DNA of 64,000 nucleotides, taken from Citrobacter youngae (GTDB lineage: Bacteria > Pseudomonadota > Gammaproteobacteria > Enterobacterales > Enterobacteriaceae). Position numbers and translations under genes: made by a program. Under the pieces are notes generated by a model. It was not told the DNA's origin. It did not search any database and saw only the letters and a list, made by a program, of their open reading frames with translations. This document shows positions 53,496 to 63,847 of this stretch, one piece after another. Position 1 is the stretch's first letter. The number at the start of each line of letters is the position of its first letter. The stretch lies in contig NZ_RPOI01000023.1 of the NCBI RefSeq assembly GCF_003818115.1, positions 124,001 through 188,000 on the forward strand, written 5' to 3'.

Positions 53496-55336
53496 TTATT
53501 GCAACCGCCGGACACGTTGACCACGGAAAAACAACGTTATTACAGGCGATTACCGGCGTGAATGCCGACCGGCTGCCGGAAGAAAAAAAGCGCGGTATGA
53601 CTATCGACCTCGGCTATGCCTACTGGCCGCAGCCGGACGGGCGGGTACTGGGATTTATCGATGTCCCTGGTCACGAAAAGTTTCTGTCCAACATGCTGGC
53701 GGGTGTCGGTGGTATCGACCACGCGCTGCTGGTGGTGGCGTGTGATGACGGCGTGATGGCGCAAACGCGTGAACACTTGCAAATCCTGCAACTGACGGGC
53801 AACCCACAGCTTACCGTGGCGCTCACAAAAGCCGATCGCGTCGATGAAGCACGCATTGACGAAGTACGTGCCGAGGTGCAAACCACGCTGGGTAACTATG
53901 GTTTTGCCGATGCGATACTGTTCGTAACTGCCGCCGGTGAAGGCCGTGGTATCGAAGCGCTGCGTGACCACTTGCTGCAGTTGACGCCGCGTGAACTGGC
54001 TCGCGATCACACCTTCCGCCTGGCGATTGACCGCGCTTTCACGGTAAAAGGCGCAGGTCTGGTCGTAACGGGAACGGCGCTCAGCGGAGAAGTGAACGTC
54101 GGGGATGTGTTGTGGCTTACGGGCGTCAACAAACCGATGCGCGTACGTAGCCTGCATGCGCAAAATCAGCCGACCGAATACGCTCACGCCGGACAGCGAA
54201 TTGCGCTGAACATTGTCGGTGATGCGCAAAAAGAAGAGATTAACCGTGGTGACTGGCTGCTTGCAGATGCGCCGCCAGAGGCCTTCTCACGCGTCATTGT
54301 CTCTTTAGAACACTCGGCTCCGCTGATGCAGTGGCAGCCGCTGCATATCCACCACGCGGCCAGCCACGTGACCGGACGTATCTCACTGCTCGAAGGGACG
54401 CTGGCGGAACTGGTATTTGATACGCCGCTGTGGCTGGCTGATAACGACAGGCTGGTGCTGCGTGATATTTCTGCCCGTACGACGCTGGCAGGCGCACGTG
54501 TCGTGACGCTGAATCCACCGCGTCGTGGGAAGCGTAAGCCGGAGTATTTACAGTGGCTGTCGGCGCTGGAAAATGCGCAGAATGACGGCGAAGCGCTGGC
54601 ATTGCATCTGACTCGCGGGGCGGTGAATATTCCCGATTTCGCATGGGCACGCCAGCTCAATGGCGACGGCATGCGTTCGTTGATTGAGCAACATGGATTT
54701 ATTCGCGCCGGGTATAGTCTGTTGAATGCGCCCGTTGCTGCACGCTGGCAGCGTAAGATTCTGGATACGCTGGCGACCTACCATGAACAGCACCGTGATG
54801 AGCCGGGACCTGGACGTGAACGCCTGCGTCGTATGGCCCTGCCGATGGAAGATGAAGCGCTGGTCCTGCTGCTGATTGAAAAGATGCGCGATAGCGGCGC
54901 TATTGATAGCCATCATGGCTGGCTACATTTGCCGGATCATAAGGCCGGTTTTAGCGATGAGCAGCGGGCTATCTGGCAAAAAGTAGAACCTCTGTTTGGT
55001 GATGAGCCGTGGTGGGTGCGGGATCTGGCGAAAACCACGGCTACGGACGAGCAGGCGATGCGTCTGGCGCTACGGCAGGCGGCGCAGCAGGGCATTATTA
55101 CGGCGATCGTCAAAGATCGTTATTACCGTAACGATCGGATTGTGGCCTTTGCCAATCTGATCCGCGAACTGGATCAGGAAAGAGGATCGACCTGCGCTGC
55201 CGATTTCCGCGACAGGCTTAACGTCGGGCGTAAATTGGCTATTCAGATTCTGGAATATTTTGACCGTATTGGTTTTACGCGTCGTCGGGGAAATGATCAT
55301 TTATTACGCGATGCATTACTGTTTCCCGAAAAGTAA
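53492..55336 (+). CDS. selB: Selenocysteine-specific elongation factor SelB
   Basis: GTPase that delivers Sec-tRNA(Sec) to UGA codons followed by a SECIS hairpin. 614 residues. G-domain motifs: [11 protein letters not shown] (G1), [13 protein letters not shown] (G3) and ALTKADRV (G4); EF-Tu-like domains II-III; and C-terminal winged-helix repeats (about 380-614) that bind SECIS RNA. Translationally coupled to selA. Confidence 0.97.
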   Translation: MIIATAGHVDHGKTTLLQAITGVNADRLPEEKKRGMTIDLGYAYWPQPDGRVLGFIDVPGHEKFLSNMLAGVGGIDHALLVVACDDGVMAQTREHLQILQLTGNPQLTVALTKADRVDEARIDEVRAEVQTTLGNYGFADAILFVTAAGEGRGIEALRDHLLQLTPRELARDHTFRLAIDRAFTVKGAGLVVTGTALSGEVNVGDVLWLTGVNKPMRVRSLHAQNQPTEYAHAGQRIALNIVGDAQKEEINRGDWLLADAPPEAFSRVIVSLEHSAPLMQWQPLHIHHAASHVTGRISLLEGTLAELVFDTPLWLADNDRLVLRDISARTTLAGARVVTLNPPRRGKRKPEYLQWLSALENAQNDGEALALHLTRGAVNIPDFAWARQLNGDGMRSLIEQHGFIRAGYSLLNAPVAARWQRKILDTLATYHEQHRDEPGPGRERLRRMALPMEDEALVLLLIEKMRDSGAIDSHHGWLHLPDHKAGFSDEQRAIWQKVEPLFGDEPWWVRDLAKTTATDEQAMRLALRQAAQQGIITAIVKDRYYRNDRIVAFANLIRELDQERGSTCAADFRDRLNVGRKLAIQILEYFDRIGFTRRRGNDHLLRDALLFPEK

Positions 55337-55394
55337 TGAAACAATTAATTCAAAAATTAAATGAATTAATACAAAATAGATATTGATTGAAATA

Positions 55395-55430
55395 AGCACA
55401 TTAGATTATGAACCTAATGTGCTTTTTAAT
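55395..55430 (+). terminator. Intrinsic terminator after selB
   Basis: AGCACATTAG and CTAATGTGCT make a perfect 10-bp stem with a 9-nt loop, followed by TTTTTAATTTT. It ends the yibF-selA-selB transcript before yiaY. Confidence 0.88.
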
Positions 55431-55524
55431 TTTCAATGTTATTAAAATAACAACCACGATCATATTTTGTTGGGATTATCACTCGTATGCTTCCTGCCTC
55501 TTTTGAGTAATTAAGGATCGTACA

Positions 55525-56676
55525 ATGGCTGCTTCAACATTTTTTATTCCTTCCGTGAATGTAATTGGCGCTGGTTCATTAAAAGATGCAATGAATACAA
55601 TGGCGGAATATGGTTTTCGTCGTACGTTAATTGTCACGGATGCCATGCTGGCGAAATTAGGTATGGCGAGTGAAATTCAAAAAGCGCTGCAGGAACGTGA
55701 TATTTTCAGCGTAATTTATGATGGTACGCATCCTAATCCGACAACCAGCAACGTTGCCGCAGGTCTGCAAATGCTGAAAGAAAATGCCTGTGATAGCGTA
55801 ATTTCCCTCGGTGGCGGTTCCCCACACGATTGTGCGAAGGGGATTGCGCTGGTGGCGGCTAACGGCGGCGATATTAGTGATTACGAAGGTGTCGACCGTT
55901 CTGCAAAACCGCAGTTGCCGATGATTGCCATTAACACGACGGCGGGAACGGCATCTGAAATGACCCGTTTTTGCATCATTACCGACGAAGTACGCCACAT
56001 CAAAATGGCGATTGTCGATAAGCACGTTACACCGCTGCTGTCCGTCAATGATTCTTCGCTGATGGTCGGTATGCCGAAGTCCCTGACAGCGGCAACCGGT
56101 ATGGATGCGCTGACCCACGCTATCGAAGCCTACGTGTCGATTGCGGCAACGCCGATCACCGATGCATGTGCGCTTAAAGCCGTGACGATGATTGCCGAGA
56201 ACCTGACGATCGCCGTGGAAGATGGCGCCAATGCTCAGGCGCGCGAAGCCATGGCTTACGCACAGTTCCTCGCAGGTATGGCATTCAACAACGCCTCTCT
56301 GGGTTACGTTCACGCGATGGCGCATCAGTTGGGTGGTTTCTACGACCTGCCGCACGGTGTCTGCAATGCGGTACTGCTGCCGCACGTTCAGGTCTTCAAT
56401 AGCAAGGTGGCCGCAGCTCGTCTGCGCGATTGTGCTGCGGCAATGGGCGTCGACGTGGCTGGATTGAACGATGCGCAAGGAGCCGAAGCCTGTATCGCGG
56501 CAATCCGCGAACTGGCGCAGAAAGTGAATATTCCGGCAGGTTTGCGTGAGCTGAACGTTAAGGAAGAAGATTTTGCTGTTCTGGCGACCAACGCCCTGAA
56601 AGATGCCTGTGGTTTCACTAACCCGATTCAGGCAACACATGAAGAAATCATGGCGATTTATCGTGCTGCCATGTAA
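55525..56676 (+). CDS. yiaY: Iron-dependent alcohol dehydrogenase YiaY
   Basis: 383-residue group III (iron) alcohol dehydrogenase, resembling E. coli YiaY and FucO. NAD-binding [14 protein letters not shown], and iron ligands in [13 protein letters not shown] and [20 protein letters not shown]. The ribosome-binding site AAGGATCG precedes the ATG. The natural substrate is not known. It lies just upstream of aldB, whose product would oxidise an aldehyde made by an enzyme of this kind. Confidence 0.94.
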   Translation: MAASTFFIPSVNVIGAGSLKDAMNTMAEYGFRRTLIVTDAMLAKLGMASEIQKALQERDIFSVIYDGTHPNPTTSNVAAGLQMLKENACDSVISLGGGSPHDCAKGIALVAANGGDISDYEGVDRSAKPQLPMIAINTTAGTASEMTRFCIITDEVRHIKMAIVDKHVTPLLSVNDSSLMVGMPKSLTAATGMDALTHAIEAYVSIAATPITDACALKAVTMIAENLTIAVEDGANAQAREAMAYAQFLAGMAFNNASLGYVHAMAHQLGGFYDLPHGVCNAVLLPHVQVFNSKVAAARLRDCAAAMGVDVAGLNDAQGAEACIAAIRELAQKVNIPAGLRELNVKEEDFAVLATNALKDACGFTNPIQATHEEIMAIYRAAM

Positions 56677-56707
56677 TTCGTGATATCTGTCGTAAAGCAG
56701 TAAAAGG

Positions 56708-56726
56708 CTGGCGAATAATTCGCCAG
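56708..56726 (+). terminator. Hairpin between yiaY and aldB
   Basis: CTGGCGAAT and ATTCGCCAG form a 9-bp stem with a minimal loop, without a following T-run. Could partly separate yiaY and aldB transcripts. Confidence 0.4.
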
Positions 56727-56768
56727 TCCCGTCTACCTTTGTAATACCCCTACAGCAAGGAGACGGTC

Positions 56769-58307
56769 ATGACCAACAACCCCCCTTCAACGCGTATTTA
56801 TCCCGGCGAGTATGGTTACCCTCTGAAGTTAAAGGCCCGATACGATAACTTTATCGGCGGCGACTGGGTTGCACCAGTGGACGGTGAGTATTACCAGAAC
56901 CTGACGCCAGTTACCGGGCAATTACTGTGCGAAGTGGCCTCTTCCGGCAAAAAGGATATCGATCTGGCACTGGATGCCGCGCACAAAGTAAAAGACAAGT
57001 GGGCGCAGACATCCGTGCAGGACAGGGCGGCGATTCTGTTCAAAATTGCCGATCGTATGGAGCAAAATCTGGAGCTGCTGGCGACGGCTGAAACCTGGGA
57101 TAACGGTAAACCTATCCGTGAAACCAGTGCGGCAGATGTGCCGCTGGCAATTGACCATTTCCGCTATTTTGCCTCCTGTATTCGTGCGCAGGAAGGGGGA
57201 ATCAGCGAGGTTGATAGCGAAACCGTGGCGTATCACTTCCATGAACCTCTTGGTGTGGTAGGGCAAATTATTCCGTGGAACTTCCCGCTGCTGATGGCCA
57301 GCTGGAAGATGGCACCCGCACTGGCGGCGGGTAACTGCGTGGTGCTGAAACCCGCGCGCCTGACGCCGCTGTCCGTGCTGTTGCTGATGGAAGTCATCGG
57401 CGATCTGCTCCCGCCTGGCGTGGTGAACGTGGTAAACGGCGCGGGTGGGGAAATTGGTGAGTATCTGGCGACGTCAAAACGTATTGCGAAAGTGGCGTTT
57501 ACCGGCTCAACGGAAGTTGGGCAGCAGATCATGCAGTACGCCACGCAGAACATTATTCCTGTCACGCTGGAACTGGGCGGCAAGTCACCCAATATCTTCT
57601 TCGCGGACGTGATGGATGAAGAAGATGCGTTCTTTGACAAAGCGCTGGAAGGTTTTGCATTGTTTGCCTTCAACCAGGGCGAAGTGTGTACCTGTCCGAG
57701 TCGTGCGCTGGTTCAGGAATCCATTTATGAACGTTTTATGGAAAGGGCCATTCGCCGCGTGGAGAGTATTCGTAGCGGTAATCCGTTAGACAGCGTGACG
57801 CAGATGGGCGCGCAGGTGTCGCATGGTCAACTGGAAACTATTCTGAATTACATCGACATTGGTAAGAAAGAAGGTGCAGATGTTCTCACCGGCGGGCGGC
57901 GCAAGCACCTGGATGGCGAGTTAAAAGAGGGTTATTACCTCGAACCAACCATTCTGTTTGGTAAGAACAACATGCGGGTTTTCCAGGAAGAGATCTTCGG
58001 CCCGGTGCTGGCGGTCACGACCTTCAAAACCATGGAAGAGGCGCTGGAAATCGCCAATGACACGCAATATGGACTCGGCGCTGGCGTCTGGAGTCGCAAC
58101 GGCAATCTGGCATACAAGATGGGACGCGGTATTCAGGCTGGCCGTGTCTGGACCAACTGTTACCACGCTTACCCGGCTCACGCCGCGTTCGGCGGCTATA
58201 AGCAGTCGGGCATCGGGCGCGAGACACACAAAATGATGCTCGAGCATTATCAGCAAACCAAGTGCCTGCTGGTGAGCTACTCGGATAAACCACTGGGACT
58301 GTTTTAA
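56769..58307 (+). CDS. aldB: Aldehyde dehydrogenase AldB
   Basis: 512-residue NAD(P)+-dependent aldehyde dehydrogenase oxidising acetaldehyde and related aldehydes. Catalytic Glu in [14 protein letters not shown], catalytic Cys in [13 protein letters not shown], and the NAD-binding [12 protein letters not shown]. The strong ribosome-binding site AAGGAGACGGTC precedes the ATG. In E. coli aldB depends on sigma-S and CRP; the short 92-bp upstream spacer was not resolved further. Confidence 0.96.
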   Translation: MTNNPPSTRIYPGEYGYPLKLKARYDNFIGGDWVAPVDGEYYQNLTPVTGQLLCEVASSGKKDIDLALDAAHKVKDKWAQTSVQDRAAILFKIADRMEQNLELLATAETWDNGKPIRETSAADVPLAIDHFRYFASCIRAQEGGISEVDSETVAYHFHEPLGVVGQIIPWNFPLLMASWKMAPALAAGNCVVLKPARLTPLSVLLLMEVIGDLLPPGVVNVVNGAGGEIGEYLATSKRIAKVAFTGSTEVGQQIMQYATQNIIPVTLELGGKSPNIFFADVMDEEDAFFDKALEGFALFAFNQGEVCTCPSRALVQESIYERFMERAIRRVESIRSGNPLDSVTQMGAQVSHGQLETILNYIDIGKKEGADVLTGGRRKHLDGELKEGYYLEPTILFGKNNMRVFQEEIFGPVLAVTTFKTMEEALEIANDTQYGLGAGVWSRNGNLAYKMGRGIQAGRVWTNCYHAYPAHAAFGGYKQSGIGRETHKMMLEHYQQTKCLLVSYSDKPLGLF

Positions 58308-58322
58308 TTTCTCGTCACTTAT

Positions 58323-58343
58323 TGCCCGGTTTTTCGCCGGGCA
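58323..58343 (+). terminator. Hairpin terminator after aldB
   Basis: TGCCCGG and CCGGGCA form a 7-bp stem with a T-rich loop, followed by TATCTTTATT. 15 nt past the aldB stop. Confidence 0.6.
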
Positions 58344-58491
58344 TATCTTTATTCTGCAGTTATATAAAAACCCATATGTCGTTATATAAACAAGATAATT
58401 GCACTCCATATACATATTCATCTACTATCCTCCAATCTATTTTTAAATCCAAATGGAATTCTTATTTGTTATTTCAATCTCTGAGGCAAAT

Positions 58492-58815
58492 ATGTTTCTT
58501 GATTATTTTGCATTAGGAGTGCTTATTTTTGTATTCCTGGTCATTTTTTATGGGGTTATTATTCTGCATGATATTCCCTATCTGATTGCAAAAAAACGTA
58601 ATCATCCTCATGCCGACGCAATACATGTTGCGGGTTGGGTGAGTTTGTTTACCTTACATGTTATTTGGCCCTTTTTATGGATCTGGGCAACGCTTTATCG
58701 CCCGGAGCGCGGATGGGGCATGCAGAGCGCGGATTCTTCCCTGATCCAGCTGCAGGCAAGGGTTGCCGATCTGGAAAAAAAATTGGGTGAGGTGAAGACC
58801 TCTGCGGCGGAGTAA
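58492..58815 (+). CDS. yiaW: DUF3302 inner-membrane protein YiaW
   Basis: 107-residue protein with two transmembrane helices and a short C-terminal coiled coil ([18 protein letters not shown]). Most of residues 1-75 are identical to YibI at 49.8 kb (for example [12 protein letters not shown] and [20 protein letters not shown]), so the two are clear paralogues. The ATG at 58492 follows GAGGCAAAT; an upstream in-frame ATG at 58453 gives an unconserved extension. Confidence 0.93.
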   Translation: MFLDYFALGVLIFVFLVIFYGVIILHDIPYLIAKKRNHPHADAIHVAGWVSLFTLHVIWPFLWIWATLYRPERGWGMQSADSSLIQLQARVADLEKKLGEVKTSAAE

Positions 58816-58820
58816 TATCG

Positions 58821-59957
58821 ATGGATTTACTGATTGTTCTGACCTATGTAGCGTGTGCATGGTCAATATTTAAGATTTTTAAAATTCCTGTCAATAAATG
58901 GACAGTACCTACCGCAGCATTGGGCGGTATATTTATTGTGTGCGGACTGATATTACTGATGAATTATAATCATCCGTATACCTTTAAGGCGCAAAAGGCG
59001 GTAATTTCTATTCCCGTAGTGCCGCAGGTAACGGGTGTCGTGACGGAAGTGACAGATAAGAAGAATACACTGATCAAAAAAGGCGAGGTGCTATTCAAAC
59101 TTAATCCGGGGCGTTATCAGGCGCGGGTCGATCGTCTGAAAGCCGATATTGTCACCGCACAGCATAAAGAGCAGGCTCTTGCTGCGCAACTGGATGAAAT
59201 GCAAGCCAACACGCAACGGGCAAAGGCTACCCGTGACAAGCTGGCGAAAGATTATCAGCGCTATGCGCAGGGAAGCCAGGCGAAGGTGAATCCTTTTTCT
59301 GAACGCGATATCGACGCGGCGCGGCAAAACTATCTGGCGCAGGAAGCATCGGTGAAGTCCTCCATTGCGGAACAACAGCAAATCCAGAGTCAGTTAGACA
59401 GCCTGGTGCTGGGGGAAAATTCACAAATTGCCAGCCTGAAAGCACAGTTAGCAGAAGCGGAGTTCAATCTGGACCAGACCGTGGTTCGCGCGCCCAGCGA
59501 TGGCTATGTGACGCAGGTGCTGATGCGTCCGGGAACCTATGCCGCCGCACTGCCTATGCGCCCGGTGATGGTGTTTATCCCGGATCAAAAACGGCAAATT
59601 ATCGCCCAGTTCCGTCAAAACTCGCTGCTGCGACTGGAGCCAGGCGATGAAGCGGAAGTGGTGTTTAACGCCCTGCCGGGTAAAGTATTTAGCGGTAAAC
59701 TGGCTGCTATCAGTCCGGCCGTACCGGGTGGTACATACCAGTCGAACGGGGCGCTGCAATCCTTAAATTCTACGCCTGGTTCTGAAGGGGTGATCGCCAC
59801 GATTGAGCTGAATGATAATGCGGAGGTTAGCGCGTTACCTGACGGGATTTACGCGCAGGTCGCCGTATATTCTGACCACTTCGAACATGTGTCAGTCATG
59901 CGCAAAGTCTTGTTGCGAATGACCAGTTGGGTGCATTACCTGTATCTCGATCATTAA
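58821..59957 (+). CDS. yiaV: HlyD family membrane-fusion protein YiaV
   Basis: 378 residues, the same length and architecture as YibH: two N-terminal membrane segments, split lipoyl domain ([19 protein letters not shown] and [20 protein letters not shown]), central coiled-coil hairpin with [20 protein letters not shown], and C-terminal [17 protein letters not shown]. It follows yiaW by 5 nt. No dedicated efflux pump lies nearby. Confidence 0.94.
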   Translation: MDLLIVLTYVACAWSIFKIFKIPVNKWTVPTAALGGIFIVCGLILLMNYNHPYTFKAQKAVISIPVVPQVTGVVTEVTDKKNTLIKKGEVLFKLNPGRYQARVDRLKADIVTAQHKEQALAAQLDEMQANTQRAKATRDKLAKDYQRYAQGSQAKVNPFSERDIDAARQNYLAQEASVKSSIAEQQQIQSQLDSLVLGENSQIASLKAQLAEAEFNLDQTVVRAPSDGYVTQVLMRPGTYAAALPMRPVMVFIPDQKRQIIAQFRQNSLLRLEPGDEAEVVFNALPGKVFSGKLAAISPAVPGGTYQSNGALQSLNSTPGSEGVIATIELNDNAEVSALPDGIYAQVAVYSDHFEHVSVMRKVLLRMTSWVHYLYLDH

Positions 59958-59982
59958 ACTCAGGCTGTTTTGCTTGCTCAGT

Positions 59983-60927
59983 CTACTGCTCCAGCGACTG
60001 AGTAAGCTGCCGGCGAATCTCAGCCAACATCTCATCAAGAATATACTGCACCCGCCAGGGCTGATACTCACGCTTGCGGAAAATCGCTACCAGATCCAGC
60101 CACCATTCATGTTGTTCAGAAAAACACGGGACCAGCAACCCGACCTGAACATCCTTTTGCACGCTCGTATTCGGCGCAAAAACAATGCCCAGATGGTTTC
60201 GAGCCAGCGCCAGTGCAGACTGTGTGTTGTCGCAGACGTAATTTCCCGTCACGCGGTAGTCGTGCATCTCTTTGCCACCGGTGGAGGTAAATCGCCAAAT
60301 ATTGGCATCGTCGATCATCATGGAATCAATCAGAATACAAGAGTGCTGTTCAAGATCTTCAGGGCCGCTTATAGGATGAGTGCTAATATATTCCGGGCTG
60401 GCAAAGGCCGTTACTGCATATTTAGTAATAAAACTGGCGACCAATGATTCGTCTTTGGGATGCGCATAGGTGATTAAAACATCACAATCATCAGGAAAGT
60501 CGACGCCTTCATAAAATGCTTTCCGTTCAAGATTACATGTTTTCAGTGAGAGGCTAATGTCGCCGATATTCTGAATTTTTGCGATAACATGTTGCGACAG
60601 GTAAGCAATAATCCCGGTTGGCGCATATACCGTTACCCGGCCGCGTTTTTCGTGCTTATAATCAGCAATGAAATTATTCAACTGATCGTTTCGGTCTAGC
60701 ATGTCATTGATGTAAGGGAGCAGCGCAGTACCAAACGGCGTGAGGGTCAACTGTCGGGTGGTGCGGTCAAACACCTTTAATCCAACCTTTGATTCAAAAT
60801 CAGCAAGATACTTACTGACGTTGGCTTGTGCAATGCCGAGGATGGTCGCTGCGTGGCTGATGTTTTCACTGGCAGCGATTACCGAAATAATCTTCAGTTC
60901 CCGGTGTTTAAGTTGTAATTTATTCAT
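59983..60927 (-). CDS. yiaU: LysR-type regulator YiaU
   Basis: 314-residue LysR family protein: N-terminal winged helix (ISHAATILGIAQANVSKYLA near residues 24-43) and a periplasmic-binding-like effector domain. The ATG at 60927 is chosen; an in-frame TTG lies two codons upstream. It is convergent with yiaV and divergent from yiaT, so yiaT is its most likely target. Its effector is unknown. Confidence 0.92.
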   Translation of the reverse strand: MNKLQLKHRELKIISVIAASENISHAATILGIAQANVSKYLADFESKVGLKVFDRTTRQLTLTPFGTALLPYINDMLDRNDQLNNFIADYKHEKRGRVTVYAPTGIIAYLSQHVIAKIQNIGDISLSLKTCNLERKAFYEGVDFPDDCDVLITYAHPKDESLVASFITKYAVTAFASPEYISTHPISGPEDLEQHSCILIDSMMIDDANIWRFTSTGGKEMHDYRVTGNYVCDNTQSALALARNHLGIVFAPNTSVQKDVQVGLLVPCFSEQHEWWLDLVAIFRKREYQPWRVQYILDEMLAEIRRQLTQSLEQ

Positions 60928-61048
60928 CGCCAAGCCCGATATATATAATTTTTTATATATTACTATATAAATATGGATGTTGCACCGATGAAATTGTAAG
61001 CATTATTATGCACGCGCTTTGTAGCTTATTTTAAAATGGAATGTTGGC

Positions 61049-61789
61049 ATGTTAATTAAACGCAATATTGTGGCACTATTTGCCTTTTCTTTTATGGCGA
61101 GTGCGACAGCCGCAGAATTTTCTATTGGCGGTGGCGCTGTATATAATGAATCTCCTTATCGTGGATATAATGATAATGTTCACGCAGTACCGCTTGTCAG
61201 TTATGAAAGTGAATCATTTTATTTTAGGCAAACAACGTTAGGTTATATTCTTTCAAAAAACGAAAGCAATGAATTTAGCATTACTGCCTCATATATGCCG
61301 CTTGAGTTTGATCCAGGTGATAACGACGACCAGGCGATGAAAAAGCTGGATAAGCGTGACGCTACCGCGATGGCGGGTGCAGCATGGTATCACCATGAAA
61401 AATGGGGCAGCGTGAAAGTCTCCGCGGCGGCAGATGTGCTGGACAACAGCAACGGTTGGGTAGGAGAAGCGTCTCTGTTCCGCCAAATGCCGATGGGCAA
61501 GCTGACGCTGACCCCGGCTGTTGGCGTGCTCTACTATGACGAAAACTTTAACCAATATTATTACGGCATCTCTGGCAATGAATCCCGCCGTAGCGGGTTA
61601 TCAAGTTATTCCCCTGGCGATAGCTGGACACCGTATGTTGGCTTGTCCGCTAAATATGCATTGACCAGCAACCTGACGCTGTTGGCCAGCGCTAACTATA
61701 GCGTGTTGCCGGATGATATTAAAAATAGCCCGATGGTCGATCGCGATGACAGCTTCACTTTCCTGTCAGGGGTGAGCTGGCGCTTCTGA
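61049..61789 (+). CDS. yiaT: MipA/OmpV family outer-membrane protein YiaT
   Basis: 246-residue outer-membrane beta-barrel protein. Signal peptide at residues 1-21 (VALFAFSFMASATAA), then amphipathic strands with alternating aromatics, and a C-terminal Phe (GVSWRF) typical of barrels recognised by BAM. Conserved YNESPYRGYNDN and AWYHHEKWGSVKVSAAADVL. It is divergent from yiaU. Confidence 0.94.
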   Translation: MLIKRNIVALFAFSFMASATAAEFSIGGGAVYNESPYRGYNDNVHAVPLVSYESESFYFRQTTLGYILSKNESNEFSITASYMPLEFDPGDNDDQAMKKLDKRDATAMAGAAWYHHEKWGSVKVSAAADVLDNSNGWVGEASLFRQMPMGKLTLTPAVGVLYYDENFNQYYYGISGNESRRSGLSSYSPGDSWTPYVGLSAKYALTSNLTLLASANYSVLPDDIKNSPMVDRDDSFTFLSGVSWRF

Positions 61790-61802
61790 TTCTCACCCGT
61801 TT

Positions 61803-61829
61803 GTCCTCATGGAGGAGGGCAATTTTTTC
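61803..61829 (+). terminator. Possible terminator after yiaT
   Basis: TCCTC and GAGGA form a short stem around ATG, with TTG/CAA pairing outside an unpaired GGG, then a T-run of six. Weak by eye. Confidence 0.4.
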
Positions 61830-61833
61830 AGTA

Positions 61834-61873
61834 TTGCAGGCCGGATAAGACGTGAAGCGTCGCCATCCGGCAC
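61834..61873. repeat. REP unit
   Basis: GCAGGCCGGATAAGACG then GCGTCGCCATCCGGCAC, a single REP palindrome between the convergent ends of yiaT and the GH127 gene. Confidence 0.88.
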
Positions 61874-61881
61874 GTTTTCAC

Positions 61882-63837
61882 TTACCGCTCATTTACCCAG
61901 ATACGCATTTCGCCTTCACCACGGTTCGCCCAGCTAAACCACGGAATAAACGTCAGGGTATGCGCCTGACGCGAAGCCGGTGAAACATCATAGTGCCACA
62001 AGGATTGCTGCGTCGCGTCGGCGCGACTTTGCTTCACACCTTCAGCCTGAATTAACATCTTATGGCTGAACAGCCCCTTACCCTCGAATACTCTGAACTC
62101 ACTCTCTTTTGGTAGCCACAAGTTATGCAACTCCTCGCCGTTGTCGGCCTGCTCCAGGCAATACACCAGCGGCCCACGTTGAATAGCGACCTTCCCTGCC
62201 ACATGGCGCACCAGTGGATTTCCGTACACCCGGCGCACCGGCATCGGCAGGGTCAGACTGAGCGTATCGCCTTCCTGCCAGGTCCGGCTGATGTGCAAGT
62301 AGCCTTTGCGAATATCCTGCTCAACCGGCTGACCATTCAGCAAAACCTGCGGCGCGGAGCACCAGTCTGGCAGGCGCAGAGCCAGGGTGTGATAAACCGA
62401 CTGCGGTGATTCGATGGCGATTTTTACCTGCTCATGCCATGGGTAATCTCCGCTAATACGCAGTTTAAGCGAGCCGTTTACAACAGGGACCTCCATGCTA
62501 TTGCCCACGTACATATTGATATACAGCGCGTCCTGACGCGGTGTATAGATGTAGTGGCCAATTGAGGTTAACACGCGAGCGATATTCGGCGGGCAACAGG
62601 CGCAGCCAAACCAGCGCTGACGAACGGGTTTCACGTGGTCATAAATATGATTGAATTTTAATGATTTAGGATGTACTTCCAGCGGGTTCACATAGAAGAA
62701 GTGCTTGCCATCGAGCGCCATCCCGCCCAATACGGTATTATACAGGGCGCGCTCCATCACGTCGGCATACTGGCTGTCGGCTTCCATTTCCAGCATTCTG
62801 CGGGCGAACATCATCAGGCCGATTGAGGCGCAGCTTTCCGCATACACGGAGTCGTTGGGCAGATCGTAATCGCTGCTAAACGCCTCGCCGCTGCTTTGTG
62901 AACCGATCCCGCCGGTAATGTACAACTGGCGCTGGGCCATGTTTTTCCACAGACGCAGGCAATCCTGACGCTTGCCTTCGTCCTGGCTTAAGCGTGCCAG
63001 ATGAGCGACGCCGGTCATCAGATAGACAAAGCGCACCGCATGCCCGATCGCCGTTTGCTGTTCTGAAATGGGCTGATGAGCCTGGCTATAGGGTTTATCC
63101 TTCACCATCCATGCCGGACCGTAAGTATGCCAGTAAGAGGTTTGGCCGCGCTTTTCGTACTCTTCGTCATAGAAATGGGGCTGTGCGCCGCGCTGTTCCA
63201 CAAAGTAATTTACCAGCGCCATATAGCGAGGTTGCTGGGTCACTTCGTATAAGCGCATTAACGCCAGCTCGATTTCCGGGTGTCCGGGGTAGCCGCGCAG
63301 TTGATTCTCCCCGAGTCCAAACACGCTGTCGATGTGATCCGCCAGGCGACACACCACCTCTAACAAACGGCGTTTTCCCGTCGCCTGGAAGAACGCGACG
63401 CCCGCTTCAATTAAATGACCGGCGCAGTACAGCTCATGACACTCGGCGAGGTTGGTCCAGCGTTCATCCGGTGCTTTCACTGTGAAGTAAGTATTGAGAT
63501 AGCCATCTTCACACTGCGCAGCCGCCACCAGTTCAATGACGTCATCGGCTGTTTTTTCAAGTTCCGCATCGGGTTTCTGGCACAGGGACCAGGCAACGGC
63601 CTCCAGCCATTTCGCCACGTCGCTATCCTGAAAAACCATCCCGTAAAACTCGCCATCCTGCAGACCTGCGGCGATACGGAAATTCTCTATCGCATGGCTG
63701 GGTTCCGCCTCTGCAATGCGGTCATTGAGCGCATCCCATTGATAGGGGATCACCACGTCACGCACCAACTGCTGATATTGTCCGAGGAACGGATCGCTGA
63801 CGGTGAGCTTATGCAGGTCGACTTCCAGTACGTTCAT
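61882..63837 (-). CDS. Glycoside hydrolase family 127 (beta-L-arabinofuranosidase-like)
   Basis: 651-residue cytosolic enzyme (no signal peptide) of GH127, whose best-known member, HypBA1 of Bifidobacterium, removes beta-L-arabinofuranose. The zinc-cysteine active site seems intact: E334 and C336 in VYAESCASIG, and C414-C415 in GCACCPPNIA, corresponding to the Glu/Cys ligands and nucleophilic Cys of HypBA1. An (alpha/alpha) barrel (about 1-430) is followed by beta domains. The ATG at 63837 follows AAGGAGCACGAA. The upstream gene ends 10 nt before it, so the two form an operon. Actual sugar specificity is unknown. Confidence 0.88.
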   Translation of the reverse strand: MNVLEVDLHKLTVSDPFLGQYQQLVRDVVIPYQWDALNDRIAEAEPSHAIENFRIAAGLQDGEFYGMVFQDSDVAKWLEAVAWSLCQKPDAELEKTADDVIELVAAAQCEDGYLNTYFTVKAPDERWTNLAECHELYCAGHLIEAGVAFFQATGKRRLLEVVCRLADHIDSVFGLGENQLRGYPGHPEIELALMRLYEVTQQPRYMALVNYFVEQRGAQPHFYDEEYEKRGQTSYWHTYGPAWMVKDKPYSQAHQPISEQQTAIGHAVRFVYLMTGVAHLARLSQDEGKRQDCLRLWKNMAQRQLYITGGIGSQSSGEAFSSDYDLPNDSVYAESCASIGLMMFARRMLEMEADSQYADVMERALYNTVLGGMALDGKHFFYVNPLEVHPKSLKFNHIYDHVKPVRQRWFGCACCPPNIARVLTSIGHYIYTPRQDALYINMYVGNSMEVPVVNGSLKLRISGDYPWHEQVKIAIESPQSVYHTLALRLPDWCSAPQVLLNGQPVEQDIRKGYLHISRTWQEGDTLSLTLPMPVRRVYGNPLVRHVAGKVAIQRGPLVYCLEQADNGEELHNLWLPKESEFRVFEGKGLFSHKMLIQAEGVKQSRADATQQSLWHYDVSPASRQAHTLTFIPWFSWANRGEGEMRIWVNER

Positions 63838-63847
63838 TTCGTGCTCC

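Noticed and set aside
55657-56640. 327-codon open frame on the minus strand
   Set aside because: Antisense to yiaY, a clear iron alcohol dehydrogenase; rich in Cys, His and Arg without domain structure.
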